Below are positions 40,156 through 57,679 of a stretch of DNA of 64,000 bases, piece by piece. The stretch's first letter is position 1; every line of letters begins with the position of its first letter. The notes under the pieces were generated by a model, which was not told the origin of the DNA, ran no database searches, and saw only the letters and a program-made list of their open reading frames with translations. The DNA is taken from positions 7,674,400 to 7,738,399 of the forward strand of contig OY848924.1 of NCBI GenBank assembly GCA_963693285.1. Direction: 5' to 3'. The stretch is from Xestospongia muta. Taxonomy: Eukaryota; Porifera; Demospongiae; Haplosclerida; Petrosiidae. The translations under genes were made by a program, and so were the position numbers.

Positions 40156-41731
40156 ATGAGTGACAAACAGAATATAGAGTGTCAGCATTCAAAGAAGATT
40201 CCTTTATGGCGTCTTTTTCTTCTCAGTGCTTCAGGAGGTTCAGTTGATCTTGGATATGCAGTGGAAGGAGCTTATGCTATTCCACTTATACAAGCAGCTG
40301 GAATACATCTCACTTATGCTACATTGGTCATAACTCTCAGTCCAATTGTTGGTTTGTTCTTCCAAATTTTCTTGGGTTCAGCTAGTGATCAATGTACCTG
40401 TCAATGGGGAAGACGTAGACCATTCATTGTCTTGTTTGCAGTAACAGCAGCACTGGGTTTTGGATTGGCTCCATACAGCTTTTACTTTGAAGAACTGAAC
40501 TTTTCTCACAAACAGAATTTGGTAGCTGTGGGAGTAGTTGCTTGTGTTATCCTTTTAGATTTCAGTATTGGAGCACTGCAACTTCCAGCAAGAGCATATT
40601 TACTAGATGTTGTACCTCTCTCTCAAACTCAAACTGGCAATTTTATCTTCACTATATCTATAGGAGCTAATGCAGCACTAGGATTTACATTAGGAGCTAT
40701 TGATTGGTCATCAGCTATAGGAGAGAAGGCAACAATTTCTAATCAAGCACAGATAGTATTTGGAATTGCTGCAGCTTTAACTTTTATTTCTATGTTACTG
40801 ACTATATTTAGTGTGAAAGAGAGTAGAACACATCCTAACATCAAGAGTGAAAATGGAATTCCTCAAGATAATGCCATGTACGTTTCAGAGAAAGATCCTA
40901 TCATCAAAAAAACTGGCAATACAAGCTCAAAAATTCATCAAAAGCAACAATGTTTTGATTTTTGCAGCTCTTGTAGAGTATTTAGAGACTCAGTTATTGA
41001 TGTCTGTCACTTTATCTACTTCATGTCCTATCATATGTGGTTGCTATGGTTAATAACTCTACTAAGCTTTGTTGCTAGTTTTGCATTTATCTATTCCTTT
41101 ACCAGTTTTGTTGGTACTGTTATCTATGGAGGAGATCCCTTAGCACCAGAAGACTCATATTCCTATCAACAATATACTAAAGGGCTGAGAATTGGATCAG
41201 TTGGTCTTATCATTTCTACTATAGCCTGTTCTATATTATCAATTGGTTTGGACTACATCACTCGATGGATTCGATTGAAAACAATCTTTCTTATAATTAT
41301 AGCATATTTTACATTATGTACATGTCTTCTCATGTATTTTCAGGAGGTGTATCAGGTGTTAATTCTTGGAGTAGCTTATGGACCTTTTCTAGGAATAATA
41401 TTGACAGTACCTTATACACTTATTCCTATTTATGAGGTATATCAATTAATGCATTACACATCATGTACTGTAATACTATCCTATGTAGGAATCTGGGATG
41501 ATGTTTCGTAAGAGTGCAGCTGGTCGGACAGCTGTGGTCAAAGGTAAAGCTATATCTGTCATTAACACTGCTATATTTATTGGACAAATTGGTGCTACAT
41601 CTTCAATTGGACCTGTTGTTGATGTAACTGGAGACGGCAATTATTTTATGCTAATACCGTGTGTATTTGCTGCACTAATGTTTTGTAGTACCATTTGCAG
41701 TAATATGCCAGTCATCAAAAACAGAATTTAA
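40156..41731 (+). CDS. SLC45-family MFS transporter, copy C
   Basis: Start set at ATG 40156 (MSDKQNIECQHSKKIPLWR); the frame is open further upstream but has no ATG there. It shares SDQCTCQWGRRRPF, LPARAYLLDVVP and the exon structure with copy B; the intron (about 41436-41488) again splits IYE/ESGMMFRKSAAG, though the intron sequences of B and C differ. The central loop is longer than in B and carries its own sequence (SRTHPNIKSENGIPQ, FDFCSSCR). It ends SNMPVIKNRI. Likely a recent duplicate of B that has exchanged sequence with it. Confidence 0.88.
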
Positions 41732-41794
41732 TAATAATTAAGATTAATTAATAATTAAGATTAATTTTGATTTAATTAATGCTCATACTAAAGT

Positions 41795-41804
41795 GGGTGT
41801 GGCT
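41795..41804 (+). promoter_or_regulatory. GGGTGTGGCT (CACCC-box-like) element 10 bp before HPS3 start
   Basis: Same decamer as at 40139-40148, inside the 83-bp gap between the SLC45 copy C stop and the HPS3 start at 41815. Confidence 0.35.
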
Positions 41805-41814
41805 GAAGGACAAA

Positions 41815-47004
<5,190 letters not shown>

Positions 47005-50000
47005 CTTTATTGTCAATGTGTGATGATGTTATTGTTGCCAGGTAACATGTATAATTATTTTCTTATTCAAATTTTCTTATGAATATCACACAAAAATTAT
47101 GAACAATCAGAAGTAGATAAAATTAATAAAGGTATTTTTTAGTAAAAAATTTTTTATATATAATGACATTTTAATACTTATTTAAAAATATGATTTGAAC
47201 TGAATGTTATGTTACATTAGCCTCTATTATAGGTAATAGAATTCAGAGTCAGTTTTATGTAATTGTCAACAAATCTTTATTTATAATGATTATAATTTGT
47301 CTTCCTCAAGAAGTGGACATCGTTCCACATCTTTCTTTTTTTTAACAACACTTGTAGACAAATGGATTGTATAAATATCGAATAGGAATTACAATGAAAA
47401 GGAGATCAACTAGTTTGAGACTAGGACATCAATTATTGTAGCTATGCAGTGACACAGCTGTAGGTACAAGACTTTCTGTGAACTAATGTTCTTATAACCC
47501 ACAGACAAATTGTTAATTTTGTCAGCTCATCCGGTCACCTATCCACCATCACAAGATACTGTTGAGTCTAGGCAGATTGTCCATATTATACTCATAAGCT
47601 AAGGTAACTTTCAAGGTAGAAATATAGACTTCACTTAGACTAACATGATGGACATAGTATAGGTCATATTACCAAATATGGTAAGTACAAACATAAGAAT
47701 AGAAAGTTCATCAGTTTAATGAATTGAAAGAAAAGTGGACAAAAGGGAATTACAAGTAATAAAGTGACAAGTGAAAAATTCTAAATAATTAAGCGAAGAA
47801 AAAAATTTTGTTAATTACACTTTTTTTATAATTTGTAACATTCTAGAGCCTAAATAATAGTTGTGATATCAAAGGATTCTAAAGGGACAATCAAGCCAGA
47901 CACTTGTATGATCAGCAAGTCACATTCATATCATTGCTTGTTGACTTTCATAGGAAGAGGAGGTGTTGACATCCATTAATGTACGACAACATGTGACTCA
48001 CATTAACCCTTTGTTCACTCAATAAACCTAGCATGCCACCTGATATAAAAAAGACACAAAAAGAAAAAAACAGCTGTCCTTGTTTTCTTATGTCATAATA
48101 AGTATATTGTATTAAAATATTACTGTCACAGAAGGCCACCTGGATGATCTGTAATGGGTGTGGCATAACAAGGAAATAATCTTAAAATGGGTGTGTCTCA
48201 ATAACATTGAGTAAATATTCAAAGAATTCTAACAGAATTTGAACAATATCAACCACAAAATATCATAAATGAACTGGATTGAGTCATCAAAGCATTCAAT
48301 AGACATGTTGTCTCCTGTGAGGACTACTAATCACAACAGGACCATCATAATAATGGGGTAGTTCTTAACTTTGATGACATCATTATGAAACAACACAGGT
48401 GATGACATCATATAAACCATACATTCACACTACCATTATTAACCCTATGACACATAGTGACACATGTGATGTCATCATATAGTACAAGTTACATCATCAT
48501 ATAAATTACACCCTATTAATGGTTATAATACTAGATATTACCTGTACAGGGAGTTGACAAGAGAATACGCACCCAATAAAATTACAGCTGTCTCTGATAA
48601 ATCATTATAATAGAAATGAAAAAGAGAGGGTTTTATCTGCTTTACCTTAACAACTACTAACGAGTTGTCTAAATAATAGTAATGAAGTAATCATAACTTA
48701 TTTTATATTCATTGATGATAATCATAATATACAAGAAAAATGACATATTCTAATACAAAATTAAAAGTTAGAGTTCAAGATTAAAGGTATATGGTCTACG
48801 ACTTCCTATTAATTCCTCATTAGATATAAGGTACTGTGCTGGCCATATTCATTTAAATTGGTACATTTCCAACATCAAATATTACAATTAAATAATGCCA
48901 TTACACAAAATGACTTATGGTTTTTGAGCTAAAAACCAACCACAAAAATTGAAAAATTCTTATAATGAATGCAGCATGAATCCTTGTATAAATGATGCAC
49001 TGTCCAATAGGTATTAGCCAAAGAGATGTTCAATATGGGGAGAATAGAGGAGTTAGTAGCATCTTCTAGTAACTAAAGCTCCTTTGAAATCCAGCAGATA
49101 AAGTGAACACGATTATCCACGTGTGTCCCTTACAATATTACTGGGAAGTGTACCTATAATTACAACATTTTTATGGTGGAAATACCGTAATGTCCATCGT
49201 GTCTTCCTGTGGACTCGTCCTAAACCACACAGCTGACTGCTGCAGTTTATGAGTTTAATCTCAAGTCATCTGACTCACTTGCTTTTCTATCATCTCTCAG
49301 TTTAGTAGAATAAGTAGTTATATAGTTGTATTGTACTGTAAATCTACTTTGAGTGCTACCTTACTTTCCCTTACGTGTCAAGTGACCCCTTCGTTAATCC
49401 CTTTATCTATACAATATCTCATCACTTGGCGTTGAAAAAAACAATCCTTGGCGATCTCACGACTCTAACCTCTTCTGATATCGATGCTATAATCTATAGC
49501 AAGAAAAATTGAAACCCAAGTCAATTTTTAAAAGAGTTCTCTGTCACCAAAGGGACTTACTACCTCAACTTCCTTACAGTTTTAACAGAGTATTACAGTA
49601 AGTCATAGAGATCATGTGTAACACCTTAAAGGTTTTTCTATGATATTATGTGGCTACATATCTTAATTTATCATTGTTACTAAATATAACCAGTTTGATA
49701 TATTATTAACTATTGTTTTTCCATTAGCATAGAGTTATGAAAAGTTATTAAGATAGCATGACTCAGTGTATTGCGCAATCATGATGACATTAGAAGATAT
49801 AATAGTTAATTATTCCATTTCTATCACTACAGATCTCAATAATCCATTCCAAAACCAATTTCTAGTTTAATCTGGCAGTTCTGGTTTGGAGTTGTTCAGA
49901 TTAGCCACACCCATATCCATCAATTGTTTGTTCTATAATTAATGATCATGACATCAACTAGGAGGTACTAAACAATACTTACGTTATGTTTATTTATTGT

Positions 50001-50029
50001 TCATTATCTCTGACAACAGCCGGGGGCCA
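47005..50029. other. 3-kb region between HPS3 and the first recognised eIF4G exon
   Basis: AT-rich and without a recognisable exon. The left part should be HPS3 3' flank. The right part must hold the eIF4G promoter and at least one upstream exon, because the first recognised eIF4G exon opens with an acceptor (ctgacaacag) and has no in-frame ATG before it. At 48360-48500 several tgatgacatcat-type motifs recur. An AGCCACACCC element lies at 49903-49912. Confidence 0.5.
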
Positions 50030-53000
50030 GGAAGGAACCCTGGTAACTCCTGGGCTGGTGGGAACGTTCCTATGCACCAAAGTTATAGGCAAATGCATCC
50101 ACAGGCATTGATGCACAATCCGGCTAATTTTGTGAGCAAAGTAGATAAATTGATTGATAAATGTTCGTCTGTATTTTATGTAGACTGGCCAACAACAACG
50201 GGCACCATTGTTACAACAACCTGGCCTGCAACCCCATCCTCCACCAATGCTACCAGTAATGCAGCATCACATGCCCATGGGTCAACAAATACCACCTGGT
50301 AACTATCGATTTCCGCAACAAGTACCGGTCTACACCAATCCTTCTGCATCTCTTCTAGCTGGTCAACCACAAAGCATGCCTGGGATGGCTCCTTCTTACT
50401 TCCATCGTCAACATATTTTTTTACCTCAACAACAAGTAAGAGGAACACCGAGAATGCCTCAACAGCAGTATATTAAAGCAGCTGGCTATCCTCCTGTCAG
50501 TCATCAGCAGGTTCATGAAAAAAGAGGCAGCAAAGCTTTAGCTATTGTTGACCCTACCACTAAAGAAAAGCTGGATGTCTCGCAAATTAAAGGCGGGGCT
50601 TCAGGAAACGTATCAACCACTTCTGAAAAACTGATAGATCCCAAGGAAGAGGCAAAAGAAAGATTTAAAAGTGAAGTTCATAATATGGCTGCCACTACAA
50701 GTACTAGTGCCTCTTCCATGGAACCACGTCCCAATGCTATTATTAGTAACCCAAATCATGATACAAATACTGAGGTTATAAATAGCGTCCCTGTTATTAC
50801 TTCAACAGAGACTACTCAAACGATTACGAGTGAGAAAACTAATGATACCAAACTGACTGAAGAAACTCCTCCCACTACAGACTTATCAGAGACTGATACT
50901 CAAAGCACTCAGCCTGATACCAGTGGCAAATCTCAGCCTGAGACTCAATCCTCAGATTTCCCATCCACAGAAATTAAATCTCAAACTCCTCCCATTGAGG
51001 TAACGCCTTCAACTCAAGGAGATACAACCAGCGAAGGTAAGAACACTTGTTAGTACTCAATAAGTGTAATTATCTAGCAATGATGAGTTAAGGTGTGTTT
51101 ATTTACTACATAATACAATGTTGACGTATTAGTCTCTACAAAAAAAGAATCCATAAATTCATTCTTTGTTTCTATGCTGTATCTCACTGGATGAAGACTT
51201 AAGATTTAAAAAGTCCCTTGTAATTTACGTCAGGGACCATGTCATTGTGATCATGGATACGACTTCAATCTTTAAATCTTTTTTTTCATTGACAGTTGTC
51301 ATTACAGGTCATGATATGGACAGACAACCTCATGTAGTTGTATCCCAGTCAGATACTAAACCATCTCAACCTTCTCCCGAACCAGTTATCTTGTCGACTA
51401 TTCCCCCAAACTCACATCCTATTGACCCTCTCCCTGTAGAACCTTCTAAAGAGTCTAGTATAGAAGCTTTAAAGTCTGATACATTAGCAAAAGAGTTGAC
51501 AGATAATACTATAGAGCAGGTACCGTAAAGTTTCCATTTAAAATGTTATGTGATTTCTTGTTATTAGATTGCACAGGTTTCAATAGAAGATAAACAACCA
51601 GATAGTTTAGCTTCTTCAACAAAAGAGACAGACAAACTGTCTGATTTAGAAGAAGAGAGTACAGGAAAACAGGCTAAATCAGATACGAGTCCTGATCTTG
51701 ATAGATCAAATGACATAAAAGGTAACAATGCATATTGTAAGTTGTATCAATAATTTACTAAACACTTGCCCTAAGCCTTCTAATAATCTTGAAAGACAAT
51801 CGCTTGGTAAGAGCAGTGTCTATCCATATATATCATTACAGTCTTTATTTTGTTGAGGTTTTATTATGAACATCTGTTCAAGGATGTATTGATATAATGA
51901 TTGTTGTTTCTTTGTATTAGCTCAAGACTCTGAACTGACTAGTCTAACAAGTTCAGAAGCTTTTCAAGAAAGTGACGTGGATAGGATTGAGGAGGTTGCT
52001 ATGGAAACAGAGGAAGAGGAGGAGGAGAAGGATAAGGAGGATGAAATGATTATGAATGGAGATGTACATGTGGAAGGTAATTTAAACTGATGATTTATAA
52101 AATGATACGATTAAATTTTTCTCAGAATCCATTGGATTTTTGAAAGATCATCAAGGACGATTTATTTATGATCGAAGTTTTCTTCTCCAATTTAAAGATA
52201 AAAATATCGAACCCCCAAAACAACTCTCTCAATATTCTGATGTCTACAGACCTCAGTCTGGGTATGTTTGTTAAGTGTTTTGGTTATTATATCAGGGACT
52301 TCCCCTAGCTTTAAAATATGTTGTAATTACTCCTCTAATGAAAATCACTAACCTCACTGCTATAGCTACCATAATAGTAATCAAAGGTGTATGTATTTTG
52401 AATAAACATTATGAATGAGGGCTTTGCTCTACAAGTTATGATAGTTTAAAGTGCTTTGCTAGGATAACACTAAACCTTGTCCACAAAGAGGCAGCTAGGC
52501 TTAAATAGACTCAACAACTTTGTATGTAGACAATTGTAATAGTATAGATTAGAAAATACTTCTAATTAAAGCACATTCAGTTTTTCTGTTGTACCCATCA
52601 TGGCTTTCTCATTGAGTTCTTTATTTTTTCTCTAGCGGTAATGCTGCAGTACCAAGAAGAGTATGTGATGAATTAATGGATCGATAAATGATAATGGATG
52701 GATGGATTGAAAAATAATGGATGGATAAATAATGGATGGATGGATTGATAAATAAATGGATAAATAATGGATGAACAGATGAGGACATTTTTTTCCTTAC
52801 AGGATGGTAGAAATGCTAGACCCACTCGTAAAATTGACTATAATCCTAGCAAGGAAGAAAAAGTGGAATTACGAAAGGCTGAAAATCGATGGACCCGCTC
52901 AGAGAAGGTGTCTGGAGATGTCAGTACTACCGAAGAGACTGAAGAAGTCTTCCGCAAATTCCAAGTAAATATCATACAAGTTGTATAGGCTCCATGTACA

Positions 53001-56000
53001 ATACATGTACTGTATGTATATATCATACAAATTGTATAGGCTCCATGTATATATACATGTACTGTATGTAAATATCATACAAGTTGTATAGGCTCCATGT
53101 ATAATACATGTACTGTATGTATATATCGTACAAGTTGTATAGGCTCCATGTATAATACATGTACTGTATGTAAATATTGTACAAGTTGTATAGGCTCCAT
53201 GTATAATACATGTACTGTATGTAAAGGTTATTAACATACATATAGTGGGTAACTATGGGATGTTTTTGTTCCTATTTTAATTTTTCTTTCCATCAAGGGT
53301 ATTCTTAATAAACTCACGCCTCAAAAGTTTAAGGATTTAGCTGAACGAGCTCGTGAATTGAACATTAATACTGAAGAAAGGCTTCGTGGATGTATTGATA
53401 AAATATTTTCAAAGGTATTGGTAGTGAAAACTTATTAATGATTCTCATTCTTCCAATTTAGGCTCTCGAAGAACCTAATTTTAGTGTTGCTTATGCACAC
53501 TTGTGCCGCGTGCTGTCATATGTAAGTTATGAGTTTTTAATAACTAGTAATAACCTTGGGGTCCACCCCTTCTAGATTAAAGTAGAGATTGTAAAAACTG
53601 ATGAATCAGGTGAAGAAACCAAAAAAGAGACATCGTTTAGAAGAGAGCTTTTGACACGATGTCAAAAGGAATTTGAGAAAGACAAAAAGGATGATGAAAC
53701 ACGAGAAGAAAAACTAAAAGCAATCGAAGAAGCCACATCAGTGAGTACTGTGTTGATCTAATGACAAATGTATATGATAGCTGTAAGAGGTCAAAGGTCA
53801 TAATTAATGACTCGTGTATTTCAATTGTTTTATTTAATAAATTTGTTTTTGTAGGAGGAAGAAAAGAAACTAAAGAAAGAACAACTCACAGAATGGGAGG
53901 ATATATCACGAAAGAGATCTCTTGGAAATATTCGGTTTATCGGAGAACTCTTTAAGCTAAAGGTACTTAGTTATATATGGAGAGAGAGGGAAGTACATGT
54001 AGATGATTGAAAAGAGAGGAGTGAACACTTTGTCTTTATTTTGAAACTGTTTTTAGATGTTATCTGAGAGTATCATGCATGAATGTATCGTACGATTGTT
54101 ACGTTCAACATCTGACGAAGAAGCTCTGGAATGTTTTGGTAGATTGATAACAACTACAGGGAAAGAACTCGATCATCCTCAAGCCAAGGTACGTAATGTC
54201 ACATGACATCAAACTATTTATTCTTGTTGCTATAGCAACGTATGGATCGGTATTTTGAACGTATAGCTGATATTATCGAGAAAAAGAAGATATCGTCACG
54301 TATTCGTTTCATGTTACAAGATGTACAGGAGATGAGAAAAGTAAATGTTAATTTGAGGGGGTGGTTAGCAATACACATGTTGTGCATGTGATCAAGTCAA
54401 CAGGTGTTATGTAACTCTTACATTATGTCATTGAATAAGTGGGTGGTTACCAATGCACGTGTTGTCCATGTGATCAAGTCAATATGTGTTATGTAACTCT
54501 TACATTGTGTCATTGAATAAGTGGGTGGTTAGCAGTGCACATGTTGTCCATGTGATCAAGTCAGCATATGTTATGTAACTTTTACATTTTGTCGTAGAAT
54601 GAGTGGGTGGCAAGACGTCAAGAAACGTTAAAAACTATAGATCAAATACACATGGAAGCAGAGATGGAAGCTATGCAAGAGAAAGAAATGATTCGTAGTC
54701 TACAGCCTTTGTCATCAAAACAGTTTCCTAAAGAAGAGAAAAGAAGAGGTCAGCATACAATCTGTTATTATAACTAGTCTATGGATGATATGATAGTTTG
54801 TGATGTATGAACATATATTGGTATATCAGTTGTGATAGAGATCAACACTGTTTCTCTTTTTCTCTTAGGAAATAAATCTGGTCAAGATGACTATAGCTCC
54901 CGTAAAGGTGAAAAGGCTGGTGGGCGGAGAGACTCCACCCCCGATGTAACAAGAATAACGGCACTAAGCAACCGTAAAGAGAAAGAAAAAGTAATTAACA
55001 ATAATATCATTTAATTAATTATGTCATCCTTCTCTTTGCAGTCTACAACTACTCTTGGACCAGGGGGTCTTCGTCCTGGTGGTTGGAAGAGATCCCAGGC
55101 ACCTACTCCTCCTCCTTCCTCTGATTCCAAGACTGAAAAAGAGAGAGCTCCACAATCTAAAGGAAACCAACAACGGTCAGTAGAGAGTATTTCGTCTGTT
55201 TATGTGTATGTATCTGTAGGTCTAGTTCATCAAGTAAAAGACAGGTACCTCCTCCAGGTGGACGAAACTCTCAACAAGGTGTCAGGCGGTCATCAACTCA
55301 ACCTGATGAAAGGGCGGAGCTCTTGAAGACAGTGAAAGATTTTGCACAACCAGCTGTATCTTCAGTTAGTTCTTAGTAATTCTTAGTAATTTATATTTCA
55401 TTCTTGTTTCATTCATCTGTTCAGCAACCCAAGAAATCTGTTGATAAACTAGACGAAGCTACAATAGAACGAAAGACTCCCACTATTGTCGACGAACTTG
55501 TACAGAACCAAGATTTCAAAGTAACATACAAAATATTTTTATTTAAAGTCTTCACACTCTCTAATTTATAACAGGAGGCTGTGGAATGTGTCTCTGAAAT
55601 GGAGTCTCCTAGTTTGCTACACGTGTTTGTTAGAGAAGCTATCAATCACTCTTTAGAGAAGACCTCACAAACTAGAGTATTAGTAGGAACTTTGTTTAGT
55701 GTTCTGTTAAAGGAAAATCTTTTATCAGAGGAGAGATTAACAATGGGGTATGAATGAATGTATAGATGGATGAACAGACAGACTGATGATCTACTGCACA
55801 TAGCTAGAACCTTGATGACTTCATTTGATGTCATTTTGGGCGTAGACCTTGTGCTATAGAAATTCAGACTATTTCGCTGACACTATGAAACACATCATGT
55901 GTAGAGTTAGATAGTAGAGTCTGATACATGACCTTGTTGCCATAGAGATGGTTGCCATAGCAATAGCTTCCATTTATTGAGGTGTTTTTGTTTTCCATGT

Positions 56001-57242
56001 TTAGTTTACAAGAAGTTCTTGAAGTGGTTGACGATTTAGAGGTTGATATCCCCAAGATATGGGACTTCATTGCTGAAATTGTAGCACCTGCTCTGTCTGA
56101 TGCATTGTCCCTGGGTACCTTTGCTAAACTGCTCAAGGATGCAAATTTAGGAAGTAGGGCAGCTAAGAGTATGGGAAGGTAACAACTGTCTTGACATGTA
56201 CAATTGTTTTACATGTACATTTGATAATTTAGTTTATTTTATATTAAATTGATCATTCATGTATTCCCGTTCTTAATATTGTTATTATGTTGTCCTATTA
56301 TGTGTCCATTCAGTGTCTTTTAATCCATTTCTCTGTAGAACTCTCAAGCAGTATGAACAAACTACTTCTAAAGAGAAGACATTATCTGCATGGCAAGCTT
56401 CTAATTTAGAATGGACTGATCTCGGCCTACAAGAAAAGGACATAGAAGAATTTTTACACAGAGAGGTAATATTAATAAAGAGAGAGTAGATAAAGTGAAA
56501 AACTATGACAATGTTTTCTTTTTAAGAATTTGTCTTTCTTGTTGGACTCTTCATCTTCTAATCCTCTCCCCGTTGGTCCTGGGGTACCTCCTGATGACCC
56601 ACCTTACCTAAAGGATTTGACCGTTATGTTTGGTTCACGAGATTGTACTAACGATGACATATTTAACTGGATAGAGGTTAGTGTTTTAATGATAACACAA
56701 TATAAATAGTGCACTGTTTAATAGAGAACCATTGCTATTGAAGATAGAAAAAGTGTTCAATTCATTAAAACATTGACGCGAGCAGCTGTCAAAGGTAGTA
56801 CATCAGGTAAGTTGTTATTTAATGTGTTGCAGTTGATATTACAGCTGTTTGTGTGAACAGGTGAAGGTAACCAGTGTATTTATGAAGAGAAAACATTTGA
56901 AAATCGACTAAATATATTAAAAAAATATGCTGATGAAAATGTGAAATTGCAAATAGAAGTATTAAATGGAATACAAGTGGGCGTGGCACTACTTAAGCAT
57001 CCTCCAAGTATGCGATATTGTTTATCAATTTACTTGTTTTTTATCGTTTACCTTTAGATGTTCTTTACAAAATGTTTCATACCCTTTATGATGTTGAGGT
57101 CGTCTCTGAGCAGGCGTGTTTTGAATGGAGAGAAAAAGGATCAGAGAACTTTGGTCGAGGAGTAGCTCTGATATCTGCTAAGAACTTTTTGTGTTGGCTG
57201 GAGACAGCAGAAACGGAGAGTGACTCAGAGAATTATTCTTAA
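50030..57242 (+). CDS. EIF4G: eukaryotic translation initiation factor 4G (canonical; extreme N-terminus unresolved)
   Basis: eIF4G is the cytoplasmic scaffold joining cap-binding eIF4E, helicase eIF4A, PABP and eIF3. The first recognised exon follows an acceptor near 50030 ([13 protein letters not shown]); the start codon lies upstream. A Gln/Pro-rich part and [20 protein letters not shown] follow, then long Ser/Thr/Glu linkers and an acidic stretch near 52015. The eIF4E-binding motif is YDRSFLL at 52167-52187. MIF4G exons run from about 52800 to 54340 ([53 protein letters not shown]). Polar RGG-poor linkers lead to the MA3 domain at about 55575-56180 ([15 protein letters not shown]) and the W2/eIF4G_C region to 57242 ([39 protein letters not shown]). 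All expected domains are present. Confidence 0.93.
52167..52187 (+). other. eIF4E-binding motif YxxxxL-hydrophobic in eIF4G
   Basis: Encodes YDRSFLL within [15 protein letters not shown], the canonical eIF4E-binding signature. It is absent from the two MIF4G paralogues at the left of the window, which begin downstream of this point. Confidence 0.9.
52976..53225. repeat. ~55-bp minisatellite in an eIF4G intron
   Basis: Five units containing ttgtataggctccatgta and atacatgtactgtatgta, beginning within about ten bases of the gtaaat donor of the exon that ends EEVFRKFQ, and filling most of the intron. Confidence 0.92.
54345..54605. repeat. ~82-bp minisatellite in an eIF4G intron reaching the splice acceptor
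   Basis: Three units with gtggttagca/gtggttacca, ccatgtgatcaagtca and atgtaactcttacatt. The unit end (gtcattgaataagtgggtgg) matches the real acceptor and exon start (gtcgtag then aatgagtgggtgg), so the array includes degenerate copies of the exon boundary. Confidence 0.9.
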
Positions 57243-57679
57243 ATAGTTCTCTCGTGCTCAGTTTTTGCATTGTCAAAATAGAAGGTCATTGAAAATGTTA
57301 GATTCAAAGTTATTTATTTATTACTAATCAATCATAACAAAAATAGATAAAAAAGTAAAAAAATGTAAATTAATTTTCCATTTCTTGCAATATACTTGAT
57401 TTATGTTGTTTGTATTTGTATTTGTTTATTGTGATGTTTTACAATTAATAATAATTATTGTGTATAATTAATTGTATTATAATATGTTCTATGTTTTGTT
57501 TTATGTTTTAAAACATATTCTTCATTGTGAGAAAAAAAGTGATTCTGTTAAAAATTTATTCAGACTGGTTGAGATGTTTGTCCCTTAAATTGAGCAGAAT
57601 TCTCTAATTATGGACCAACTTTTCAAAATATATATATCTTATCACTTGTTTAATAGTAGACATCTCCCTGACAGCTGAA
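57243..57679. other. 3' flank of eIF4G
   Basis: Strongly AT-rich DNA with several T-rich runs; expected to hold the eIF4G 3' untranslated region. Nothing else was recognised. Confidence 0.55.

Noticed and set aside
41779..41814. Upstream in-frame ATG for HPS3 at 41779
   Set aside because: It would add MLILKWVWLKDK, which overlaps the promoter-like GGGTGTGGCT element and does not fit the family N-terminus; ATG 41815 has a better context.
47948..48166. 72-residue minus-strand open frame between HPS3 and eIF4G
   Set aside because: Low-complexity and isolated, with nothing recognisable; treated as chance.
52899..53241. Minus-strand open frames with repeated [16 protein letters not shown]
   Set aside because: They translate the intronic minisatellite of eIF4G in antisense and extend into its exon.
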